From Glycine soja (taxonomy: Eukaryota > Streptophyta > Magnoliopsida > Fabales > Fabaceae), in the NCBI RefSeq assembly GCF_004193775.1, contig NC_041010.1:39545562-39609561 (forward strand): DNA of 64,000 nt. The letters run 5' to 3'. Below are positions 24,921 to 35,400 of the stretch, piece after piece; the first letter of the stretch is position 1; every line of letters starts with the position of its first letter. A program made the position numbers and the translations under genes. The notes under the pieces are model-generated. The model was not told the DNA's origin and made no database searches. It worked only from the letters and a program-made list of their open reading frames with translations.

Positions 24921-26639
24921 CTAAAATTCTTCTAGTATAGGTTTTAAGCCTTTGGGAACCACTGATTTGGTTGCTTCCATTGACTGTAGATGACCCCACC
25001 ACCAGCCCAGCTCAGTTCTGCTATGAGTATCCTCCAGATAGGAGTTCAAATAACATTGTCTGACCATCTTGCTGCCTTGACCTTGCAATGTCACCAGCTC
25101 ATGTTCATAAGAGAATTGCATAGTCATGGCTTTCCAATCCATAATCACATTCCCAAGAGTTCTTAACCAGGCAACTCCTAACACCATATCCATTCCCCCT
25201 AGCTCCAACACCAACGCATCCACAATCACTTCAATCCCCCCCATCTGCATATTGACCCCTTTACACACTCCATTAGTTATCAACCTATGACCATCACCAA
25301 GCTTGATACTCTTAGCTACTGTAGGTGTGATGACCAGACCCAACGCAGTAGTCACTTTGGGAGAAATGAAATTATGGCTCGCACCACTATCAATCAATAC
25401 CAATAAATCCACATTATGTATCTTCCCTTCAACCCTCATAGTGTGAGACTCGCCCATGCTCCCCAATACCCCCATCAGCTTACATTCCACTTCCACTTCT
25501 TCTTCACTTTCCACCTTCACATCCTTCATGCTTACAATTTCCCCTTCCTCTGTCATGGTTTCACCTTCTCCTAGGATTAGAACCCTAAGAGCTCGTTCTA
25601 GACATTTATGAAACGTAGGGTGGTATTTTCCCCCACATTTGAAACACAGACCCTTCGCTCTCCTCTCTTCGAATTCTTCATTGTGGATACTGCGTATTCC
25701 CTTCCACCTATCCGTCGTGCCGGAACGCGGACCCCCATCAACTCTGCGAGCTGAGGAAAACAGAGACGAAGTGGAATTTGTGTTGGATCCATTCGGGCCC
25801 GTTTTCTGACTCGGGTTTGACCCACCCGACTGAAATGAACGAGTTGCATCCCGGGGTTGAGGTCCCCCTTTTTTCATTAATAACCCGGCCCAATCCTTCT
25901 GGCCCACACGTTCGTACCCCCCTTTTTTTACCTCACGATGCTCACCCTCATCATCTTCCTCCTTCAATTCATCTTCAACATCTTTCGCAATTCTCATCAT
26001 CTCCATCCTATTTCGAGGATTCAGAGTACGTACCCTCCTTCGAATTTGAGGTTTCAATCCACTCATAAAATATCCCAGGTATTGTTCTTCAGGAAGCCTT
26101 CCAACTTGTGATGACAACAGCTCAAAAGCTTCTACGAATTCCTCCACACTTCCTTTCTGCTGCAACGTCGAAAGTTCCTCGAACGGATTCTCCAGACGAC
26201 GTCCTCCGTAACGAGCAATTAACGCTCGCTTCAGCTTCTCCCATGACAACTCATCTTCAGTCTCCATCAATAGGTTGAACCAGTGAATAGTTGAACCTTC
26301 CATGCTCAGACGAGCCAACTTCACACGCATATCATCCGATGTATCCTGAACATCGAAATAAATTCCGGCCCGTGTAATCCAAGCCACAGGATCATCACCA
26401 TCAAACAGAGGCAACTTCACCTTCTTCCCGGCGAGGCGAGATTCACTCTGTGCAGAGTCACCAGCAGAGGCTCCCTCCTCTGAAGTGTCCCTTCTCTTTT
26501 CGATCTGTTTGCTTAATTCTGCGAGAATCAAGCTTTGTTGCTGCACTTGAAGAGCGAGCTCTTGCAGCGTTGTTGTCGCATTCCCCATCTGTGTCTCCAA
26601 AGCGTCAACTCGGTCTCCCATCTTAGGCTTCCTTGACAT
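24921..26639 (-). CDS. Ty3/gypsy gag-protease
   Basis: This is a 572-codon open frame starting at the ATG at 26639, just inside the 5' LTR. It shows an N-terminal coiled region (residues about 10-50), a retrotransposon gag domain (about 70-230, with VAWITRAGIYF and GSVEEFVEAFELL), a basic serine/glycine-rich linker, a zinc-knuckle-like cluster CFKCGGKYHP followed by HKC (about residue 340; spacing a little longer than the classical knuckle), and an aspartic protease with DSGASHNF (about 425). It ends at a TAG whose downstream codons continue in the same frame into pol. Gag builds the virus-like particle and the protease processes the polyprotein. The frame is otherwise intact. Confidence 0.9.
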   Translation of the reverse strand: MSRKPKMGDRVDALETQMGNATTTLQELALQVQQQSLILAELSKQIEKRRDTSEEGASAGDSAQSESRLAGKKVKLPLFDGDDPVAWITRAGIYFDVQDTSDDMRVKLARLSMEGSTIHWFNLLMETEDELSWEKLKRALIARYGGRRLENPFEELSTLQQKGSVEEFVEAFELLSSQVGRLPEEQYLGYFMSGLKPQIRRRVRTLNPRNRMEMMRIAKDVEDELKEEDDEGEHREVKKGGYERVGQKDWAGLLMKKGGPQPRDATRSFQSGGSNPSQKTGPNGSNTNSTSSLFSSARRVDGGPRSGTTDRWKGIRSIHNEEFEERRAKGLCFKCGGKYHPTFHKCLERALRVLILGEGETMTEEGEIVSMKDVKVESEEEVEVECKLMGVLGSMGESHTMRVEGKIHNVDLLVLIDSGASHNFISPKVTTALGLVITPTVAKSIKLGDGHRLITNGVCKGVNMQMGGIEVIVDALVLELGGMDMVLGVAWLRTLGNVIMDWKAMTMQFSYEHELVTLQGQGSKMVRQCYLNSYLEDTHSRTELGWWWGHLQSMEATKSVVPKGLKPILEEF

Positions 26640-26649
26640 CTATAATCTT

Positions 26650-26687
26650 CTTCGTTGTGTGAGATTGATCCGGCAGGTCGGACCAAT
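26650..26687 (-). other. Primer-binding-site region of the Ty3/gypsy element
   Basis: Directly downstream of the 5' LTR in element direction comes ATTGGTCCGACCTGCCGG. Its position and the leading TGG fit a tRNA primer site. I could not assign the tRNA from memory. Confidence 0.5.
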
Positions 26688-27055
26688 TGATGGGTCTTAA
26701 TGCACATAAATAGTGATAAAATGGATATAACAGTGTAATATAAGTAATGAAACTGCAATGGTATTGCTGTGAGATACACAATTGCAGGAAGATAAGAGCA
26801 GAAAGAAAGAAAGAATAACAAACTGGTAGTAACAACCAATTTCCAAGCACGCAGTGCTCCCAAATCACCTAGAGGTGACCCCACCAAGTCCTAACTGAAT
26901 TCCCTCCTCTTTATTCCCTTCCAGCAATAGCTATCTATAGTCACTCTCATACGTTCATAGCCACGTCATCATCTTTCATTCCTTTTGTCTTTTTCCTAGT
27001 ATAAACTCTCCACACCCTTGGCCTAGGCCCCACTTCACTAATCACATTTCTATCA
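26688..27055 (-). repeat. 5' LTR of the Ty3/gypsy element
   Basis: 368 bp, the promoter-side LTR. Compared with the other LTR I count about six substitutions and one extra AAGA unit. Confidence 0.9.
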
Positions 27056-27329
27056 GAGCGGGACCTTGATTTGCCATTAACAGCACAAATTTTTAGTCTA
27101 ACTATATGTATTTTATACACCAGCCAATCTTATAACATTAATATGTGCCTTATATTTTTCTTTCAATCTTTAATATGATTACATATTTAAAAGTTAAATT
27201 TGAAATTATTGATTAAATTAAAATAATCTTATATCGATCGGTTGATTTACACATCCATTTAATCATATAAATAATCTTAACAAAGAAAATCACAACTTTT
27301 GTATCTCCTTGTATTTGTATGATTCTTTT

Positions 27330-29345
27330 TTTTTTCTGGATAAGGGTTAATGAGGATGAGAAGAATTACAGCTTCATTAATAAGCTTGAGAGTTGTCTTC
27401 GAGTCGGATTCACAGATCAAGTTACGATTTCCTTCAAGGCAGGCCACACTGATGTCGTGGTAAATGGCTTGAAGCTTAGCATAAATTGGTGTTTGTCAAA
27501 ACGTCACACGTATACGTATCATAGAAGCCTATAATCAAGCGACCATGAATTTTACGAACCAAGCCACCAAAGCCAGATTTCCCTGGATTCCCATAAGTGT
27601 TGCCACATTTAGGGAAAATCAACCTTTAGGGGTCATTCTTTCCCTCCATCTCCATCCCTCTTTATCTTCTTCTCTCCCCACTAATCCCAAGTGTAAAGTC
27701 TCTCATGACAATGAAATACTAAATTCTCCATTATTGAGAGCCTAACAACCATACGCTCATGATATAATTTCTTTCCTACTCTCTACTTAATGCTATTTTA
27801 ACTTTTACTGTCTCTTTTCTATACTTAATTTTACTGATTGTGGTTTGATCACTCATATTTATGTATCTGTTTTGGGATTTAGGCATTGAGAAATGTTTAT
27901 TTTCAAAGAATTGAGAAAAAGCATATAAATGATTCATGTCTGAGGATAAAATGATATTGTTTAACCTCTTTTTATGCATATCTCTGTCTAATGCAATTTA
28001 ACTAGTTTATTTTCTTAAGGGATTAGGAGAGAGATTAGGTGAATTAGGGTTGGGATTAGAGTATCAGAGTAATTATGAATAATAATTGAAATAATATTAA
28101 ATAAAGAAAAATCATTAGCATTACATCGAGAGTAATTTTGGTAGTCTAGGCCCATCATATTCGCATTCTAAATCAAACATCACATCATAACTCTCTAAGT
28201 CTTTATTTTTCTTGCTCTTGTATGTTTTAGATAATTAGTTTAGTTTGATTTACTTTTAATTTTTCATCTATCAACCCTTTAATTTCATTCATTAATTGCT
28301 GTAAAATTTGGATTCTTGGAGCAGTTTGATGCATTTGCCAATCGTTCAACACAGATCAAACAAGTTATAGATTGGGTTGAGAAGGGTCACGTGTGGTATT
28401 ACTTTGTCGGAGAACACTTCACTATTCCGAGCTTTCCAAATGAACCAGTAGGAAATAGGAAAGAGGATCCCGAAGTAGATTTGAGCATGTCTCTTAAGCC
28501 AACTCGAACTGTCCTCGTCGTGATCATGAACATGAACATCTAGATTCAGGAGGTCCCAAATCTTTGTTGCCTTTGGACAATCGAGGAGAAGATGAAAATT
28601 AAAATCGATTGTCATCACTAGCAATATGTTTGTTAGTACGAAACAAATTTGTTGGAAGACCTCGATTGTCATCCGGGATGTCAGAATTAAGGAATAAGCT
28701 TTGGACTTCATCTTTTAACCAATCAGTAGCAACAATGCTGACATTGTCCCAACACCAACAGTTGTTGACCCGCAAATCTTTTATAGAAATATTAACATCA
28801 TGAACATTCACCTCAACATCAACCAATTCTTTCCAAATGATACCTTTGGTAGACCAACAGCCATACCAAAGTGATAGATCGATCCCCTTGACCAGCCTGG
28901 AATATGTATCCAGGTTCAAGAACCCCTACTGCTTTGATTACAGACGATCAAGTGCAAGAGGAGCCAAGAAATTCACGTCTATGAAAAATTGAATTACCAA
29001 GGCTTAGTAGGATCTTGAATAGCCGTCCAAATGTGTTTTCCCAGCATATCAATATGCCTCTCCCTAGTGGGTCTGACCCCAAGGTCACCTTTGTTTTTTG
29101 GTTGACAAATAATTTTCCAATTGACCCAATGGGATGAGAAAGAACCCAAATGAATCTTTTAGTAGCAACATCAAGAGAGCCTCAAATATCTTGAGGCAAC
29201 CAGATGTTTTGCATGATATAAGTGGGAATAGAGTTTAAAACCGACTTTTAAAGAGTGACCCTCCCAGCTCTATTGAGGAGTTTCAATTTCCACCCTACAA
29301 AAGGAGAATTCACCTTGTCCAAAATAAAGGAAAAATGACTCCCTT
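27330..29345 (-). mobile_element. Decayed LINE (L1-type non-LTR retrotransposon)
   Basis: The minus strand, read from 29345 downward, shows the C-terminal part of a plant LINE reverse transcriptase (NRAGRVTL, SIPTYIMQNIWLP, then NKTKVTLG-like text) at about 28990-29345. The zinc-binding zf-RVT region follows (WYGCWSTKG, HLLLDCPKATKIWDLL, YWFIWKARN) at about 28346-28919. After a gap of about 700 bp come RNase H-like motifs (GFGGLVRKIHG, then LEGNRNLICESDS) at about 27340-27610. All parts carry stops and frameshifts. The order fits L1-type plant LINEs with a C-terminal RNase H. The 5' two thirds of the element are absent. It lies just downstream of the neprosin gene. Confidence 0.8.
27620..28320. 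other. Unidentified insertion within the LINE remnant
   Basis: This stretch separates the zinc-binding and RNase H parts of the LINE. It is AT-rich with a C/T-rich left end (near 27640-27690). No domain or clear terminal repeats are seen, so it may be a later non-coding insertion. Confidence 0.35.
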
Positions 29346-29491
29346 TTTTTTACTGCATTTATTCTAAGTTTATAAAAAAAGAGTTTTGCTGACATCATGT
29401 AAGTTTAATATAATATTGTGCTGAATGTGAAGTACGCTTTATGGATAATAAACTGAACATTTATTGAAAATGGATGTAATTATAAATTTAG

Positions 29492-32400
29492 TTATACACC
29501 ACATTGGCCGCCAGGACCACCAAAGAGAAAAGCTTGCCTAAATTGAGCCCCTTGATCTCCATGATACAACAAATCATAGCAATCTGAACTGGTGTCACAA
29601 TATGACTTCATGTCTATAGGATTCACATCAAGTTCCCTAAATTTTGAATCCACAATTTGAAGTCTTGCAAAGAAACCTGAGTTAGGAAATGAAGTCTTTG
29701 GCAATTTTCCAGTACCCATTGGAGGACTTCCAATATTAGGGGGTCCATAAGCTTCACCTCCAAATTTAATCAAAGATGATCCTTTGCGTAAGTGAGTGAA
29801 TATTTCCTTTGGCCAATACCCAACATCTTCACTTCCATCACTTCCTTCTACATGCAACCACCAATGGCCTGATACTGAATCCTACACATATTTAAGCAAT
29901 CACACATGGCAAGTTAATTAGTGATAACAATTGGACACAAAAATTAAACTCACAAACACACACTCACTTACACAACGAAAGATAAAATGAGAGAACAAAT
30001 AAATTTTACACAAACTCACTCACACACAAAGGAGGAAGAGACTTGAATTTCACAAACTAAAATTGATTTCACTCATACTCCAAGTGTTACATGATGGTGG
30101 CCTTTTATAGGCAAGTAAATGGCAGTGCAACAAAAAATAATTGTGGTGCAATCCAATTAGCTACTAGAAGTTTCTACATGTTTCTTTCTAGGTGGGTGGA
30201 GAAAAATCTTGAAAGTGAAATTGCTAGTAGCTTTTCCACTCTTCCAATAGTGGTGCTATTATTTTTAAAAGTTTGATTTAGATATTTTTTTAACTGACAT
30301 TGCCTCCCTTAAATCAAGCTTGTATCATTTGAGCATTTTCTTTAGCTTGTAAAATAACTCGGTCTTCAACGGCTTCATAAAAATATCTGCTACTTGCTCC
30401 TCAGTCGGACAATAATTAATCTATACTTCTTTGTCCACTATCAACTCTCGTATCTTGTGAAACCGAATATCAATATGCTTAGATCTCCCATGGAATACCA
30501 AATTTTTACTTAATGCAATTGTCGAATTGTTATCGCAAAATATTATTTAGGAGTATTCTACTGATGATACATCTCTTCTAAAATTCTTCTAAGTCATACT
30601 GCTTGTGTGACACGATTGTTTTCTGCAATATATTCTACTTTTGTCGTTGAAAGTACAACTATTAGTTGTTTCTGCAATATATATACTTCTTTGTCCACTA
30701 TCAACTCTCGTATCTTGTGAAACCGAATATCAATATGCTTAGATCTCCCATGGAATACCAAATTTTTACTTAATGCAATTGTCGAATTGTTATCGCAAAA
30801 TATTATTTAGGAGTATTCTACTGATGATACATCTCTTCTAAAATTCTTCTAAGTCATACTGCTTGTGTGACACGATTGTTTTCTGCAATATATTCTACTT
30901 TTGTCGTTGAAAGTACAACTATTAGTTGTTTCTTTGAGGACCATGATATTGCATATCTCCTATCCAATCAATGATTGTATATCCAACAAGCTTTACATGA
31001 TTGTTCTTAGCATAAAAAATTTTCAATAGTTAGAGTACCTTTGATATATCTAAGAATTCTTTTAGCTCCTTGCAAAATGACTAACGCGTGGCTCCTCCAT
31101 GAATCTGCTAAGCAAACTGACTCCAAAGATAATATTTTATCTTGTTGCAACCAAATATCTCAAACTTCCAATCAAACTCTTATATAGAGTTGCATCCACC
31201 ATTTTGCCTTCAACATCTCTTGTCAGCTTCAGCTTTTCTTCAACTAGTGTGGAAACAAGCTTTAAATTATCCATCTAGAATTTCTTTAGAAAATCACGTG
31301 CATACTTTCTCTAGGAGATGAAAATCCCATCATCTCGTTGATTAACCTCAATGCCGAAAAAATAGGACATTAAGCCTAAATTTGTCATCTCAAAACAGCT
31401 TATCATAGCCTCCTTGAATTCTACAATCAACTTTGAATTGTTGCCAGTGAAGATTAGATCATCAACATAAAGACGCACAATGAGAATATCTCCATGATCG
31501 ATAGATTTGACATATAATGTGTGCTCATAAGGACATCTTTCAAAGCCATTATGAACAAACTAGGAATTGATCTTCTTATACCTTGCTTTTGGTGCCTGTT
31601 TCAACCCATACAAAGTCTTCTTTAACCTGTAGACTTTGTCTTCCTTTCCTTCAATAACATATTCTGCAAGCTGCTTAATACATCTTCTTCCAGAACACCA
31701 TTTAGAAATGCATATTTTACATCCATCTGATATATCTTCCAACTATTTTGAGTCGAAAGGGAAATGATCATGCGAATAGTGTCTAACCTTGCAACATGAA
31801 CAAATACTTCAAAGTAATCAATACCTGGTTTTTGTTTATAACCTTTCGCAACCAACCTTGCTTTGAAGCGATCAATTTCTCCTTTAGGATTGTACTTAGT
31901 CTTGTGTACCCACTTTACTCCAATTGACCTTTTGTTTGTTGGCAAGCCCACCAACTCCCACGTGTCATTCTTCTTAATAGCACGAATCTCATTATCCATT
32001 GTCTTTCTCCAATTCTCGCCACTTGAGGCTCTTCAAAAGTAACTGGATCACAGTCTGGAAATAAAGCAAAATTTGTAATCTCTTCATCAAATGAATTATT
32101 GTCATTAAACATGACACAGTCTTGCAATCTAGCTGGGAGTTGAGGATTCCTCTATGGCCTCTTGGATGATTCTGGCTTATCAGGTGTTGGATCTAGTAGC
32201 CTTTCGTCATTTTCTTCATGGTTGTCAACGATCACCACCGACTCCTGTTGAGACTTTAAAGACCAATCCCACATGTCTTTCTCATCAACTTCATGTCTCT
32301 GCTTATAATCAAATTCTGTCTCTGGATTATAAAGCTTGTAGGCTTTTGACTTTGTGTTGTGGCCAATGAAAATACACTTTTCTCCTTTATCATCCAATTT

Positions 32401-35400
32401 CTTCCTAAGTTGATCTGGAACATGTGCATATGCTATACACCCAAAAACTTTAAGATGTTTGATTAATGGTCGCCTTCCACTCTAGGCTTCTTTTGGCATC
32501 TTGTCATGAACACTCTTAGTCGGGCACCTATTCAAAGTGTAGACAATGGTAGCAACTACTTCTGCCCAGAACTTCTTAGGCATTTTCTTGGCCTTCAACA
32601 TGTACCTCACTATATCCATGATTGTTCTATTCTTCCTTTCAGTTACTTCATTCTGCTAAGGCGTGTATCTTGTTGTTAATTAATGTTGATTTCCATGTTG
32701 CTCAAAGAAATTTTTGCAAGCGAGATATTCTTTTCCTTTGTCAGTTCAGAGTACTTTGATTTTGCACCCACTTTGCTTCTCTGCAAACGCCTTGAAAGTC
32801 TTAAAAGCATCACAAGCTTCTAATTTCTGCTTAAATAAATATACACACATCTTTCTACTACAGTCATCGATGAAAGTGATAAAGTATCTGCTACCTCCAG
32901 GTGTTGGAATCTTAACTGAGCACAAATTTGAGTGAACTATCTTGAGTAGCTTTCTTGCCCTCCAAGATTTTCTGATTGGAAATGAATCTTTGTGCTTCTT
33001 TCCAATTTCACATGTCTTGCACACTCCATTAGGAACATTCACAATAGGCAAACCAAAAACAAGTTCTTTTCTTGATAGATAATTTAATCCGAAAAAATAA
33101 AAATGGACAAAGCGCATATGCCATAACCAGTCATCATTTGGAATAACTGAACTTAAGCAATAAAGTTTTTCATGATGAATTTTTAAAGGGAATAGGCAGT
33201 TAGGAATCATCTTTACCTTGGCGACGAATCTTCCATTTTTGTCAATCAATGTGCAATAGCCCTGATGAATCATCATGTTAAAACCCTTCTCTAACAATTG
33301 TCTCATACTTAATAAGTTGTGATGAAGTCCAGGAGCATAGAAAAACATTAGAGATGAAATTTTGTGAACCATCCTCCAACTTGATCGTGATTTGGCCTTT
33401 TCGCAAAATAGGAATATTTGCGTTGTTTCCAAATTTGACGGTATTACCATTTTGTCTAAAGAAGAAAATAAATCTTTCTTCTCACACATATGAATACTAC
33501 AACCAGTATCTAAATACCCGATATTTTCATCCTCCTAAAAATTATTATTAGCTAAAAATAAACTTTGTTGGGCATTAGAATTCTCACCCGAATTTTGACT
33601 TTCTACAACATTTTCCTATTATTTGAGTCTACAGTCTGCAACTCTATGCCTGAACTTTCCATAGATGAAGCAATTAAAATTCGCTCGACCTTGGTAATTG
33701 TTACCTTGACCTCATCCTCGGTTTGCAACACCAAAATTACCTGCACCTCTTCCTTCGTTAAAAGCTCGAAAATTATTGTCTCTTCCTTGATTGAAATTTA
33801 TGCATCCTCTGCTTCTATAATTTCCTTGACCTCTGTCTTTGAAATATCCTTTTCCCCCATTGTCAAAATTTCCTCAGCCTCTAGCTTCTGCTCCTTGGCT
33901 GGATTCAACTACATTCACTTGACTCTTCAATGCTTCTTCACTTACTTTTCCTGTCTTCTTTAAAATTCTACTCACGTGGCTCTTTCGATACTACCCTACA
34001 ACTTTGCTACAGTCATGGTATTTGTGTCATGGGACTCGATTATCGTAGTCTCCACATGATCGTACTTCATTGGCATGGTGCATAGAATTTTATCTATCAC
34101 CTCATCTTATTGACAATATTTGTAATATGTGAAAAATATTGTTCTACAGATTCAGAGTCAAACATTTCGTACCTTTCATATTCTCTTCACAGAGATTACA
34201 ACTTCGATTTTTGGGCCTTTTCTACTCCCTTGTAAGACAACTTCAAGATATTCCATGCTTCTTTTGTTGTTTTTGGCATTTATGATTTTTTCTAAAAATT
34301 GAAAAATCTACCACTTGTTGAATTTGTGACAGCGCCACCTGGTCTCTCCTCCAAGCGGTATCATCAGCTCCTTCAGCTAGTCACATCTCAACAAAACTTC
34401 AAAGATTGTGAACTCTCAAATGTGCTCTCATCAAAGCCTCCCACTAGTAAAAATCTAATTTCTCATCTAGTTTGGGACTAGACCAAAACAATGTTGTAAT
34501 TGGTAGTCATCTCTCTCTCAATTGTATCAACTCTATTTTTTAACACTAAATCAGAATGCTCTTGTTCCTCACACAGTCACTTTTTTTTCTCTCACTACCA
34601 CTAAAGCTATCTAGCTTTGATACCAATTATTGACAATTGGACACAAAAATTAAACTCAAACACACACTTACTTACACAGTAAAATATAAAGTGAGAAATC
34701 AAATAAATTCTACACAAACTCATTCACACAAGGGAGGAAAATACTTGAAATTCACAAACTAAAATTGATTTCACTTATACTCCAAATGTTACATGATAGG
34801 CAAGCAAATGGCACTGCAGTCCAATTAGCTACTAGAAATTTCTACATGTTTCTTTCTAAGCGGGTGAAGAAAAATCGTGAAAGTAACATTGCTAGTAGTT
34901 TCTCGACTCTTCCAATAGCGATGCTATTATTTTTAAAAGCTTGGTTTAAATATTTTTTAAAACCAACAATTACTATATATCACACGAGACCAATGACAAT
35001 TAAGACAACAACAAAAAAAAAGTTAAACAGGTCAAATTATTTTCTGTAGTTTTAATTATATTTTAACTTATCTATTTATATTTGTTGATAATTTTCTAGT
35101 TATAAATAATAAGATTATGTACTAAATTGACAAATTGAAGACAGTGGTTTAAGGTATATAAGGTCTAAATATTATAAACAAATTGCAAATAATAAATCAC
35201 AAAAATAGTTTATGCACGCATATGCATGCATGATGCATATTGTATGTAGTTTTTATTTTATTTTAATACTAACCGTTAACGTTTGGTGGCAAAAAAAGTA
35301 TACAAGCATGATGCATATTGTAGCTTTATTTATTTTAATAATTTTAATTATAGTCTATTTACATTTAGGGTTAAATATTTTTTTAATCTTTTAAAATATT

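Larger units (their letters stand above)
21745..27055 (-). mobile_element. Ty3/gypsy LTR retrotransposon, chromovirus type, nearly complete
   Basis: The element is 5311 bp and is transcribed from right to left. It has two LTRs (21745-22108 and 26688-27055) that begin TGATAGAAAT and end GACCCATCA in its own direction. The flanks GAGTG (21740-21744) and GAGCG (27056-27060) form a 5-bp target duplication with one change. Gag, protease (IDSGASHNFI), reverse transcriptase (FFDD), RNase H and integrase (CDVCQ, then an Asp-Asp-Glu core) are in the Ty3/gypsy order. A C-terminal chromodomain-like segment (about residues 520-570 of the last frame) marks a chromovirus. By eye the LTRs differ at about six positions plus one 4-bp indel, so the insertion is young. 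One in-frame stop and one frameshift in pol make this copy non-autonomous. Confidence 0.95.
29923..34968 (-). mobile_element. Ty1/copia LTR retrotransposon (dead) inside intron 6 of the neprosin gene
   Basis: The element is 5046 bp and has the same orientation as the host gene. LTRs are 29923-30299 (377 bp) and 34631-34968 (338 bp), starting TGTYRGTTTTAAA-like and ending CAATTGTCA in element direction. The flanks ATTAG (29918-29922) and ATTAC (34969-34973) form a 4-of-5 target duplication. The primer site TGGTATCAAAGCTAG (34611-34627, minus strand) resembles the initiator-tRNA-Met site, and a polypurine tract AAGGGAGGCAA lies next to the 3' LTR. Integrase precedes reverse transcriptase, the Ty1/copia order. 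The LTRs differ by many substitutions and indels, so this insertion is much older than the Ty3/gypsy one. Confidence 0.9.

Noticed and set aside
26528..26887. Open frames spanning the 5' LTR of the Ty3/gypsy element
   Set aside because: They lie across LTR and leader DNA and overlap gag in another frame. The same frames recur in the other LTR, as expected from sequence identity.
29900..30300. Bases that might be taken as the start of the LINE or part of the neprosin exon
   Set aside because: They match 34631-34968 and are the 3' LTR of the copia element.
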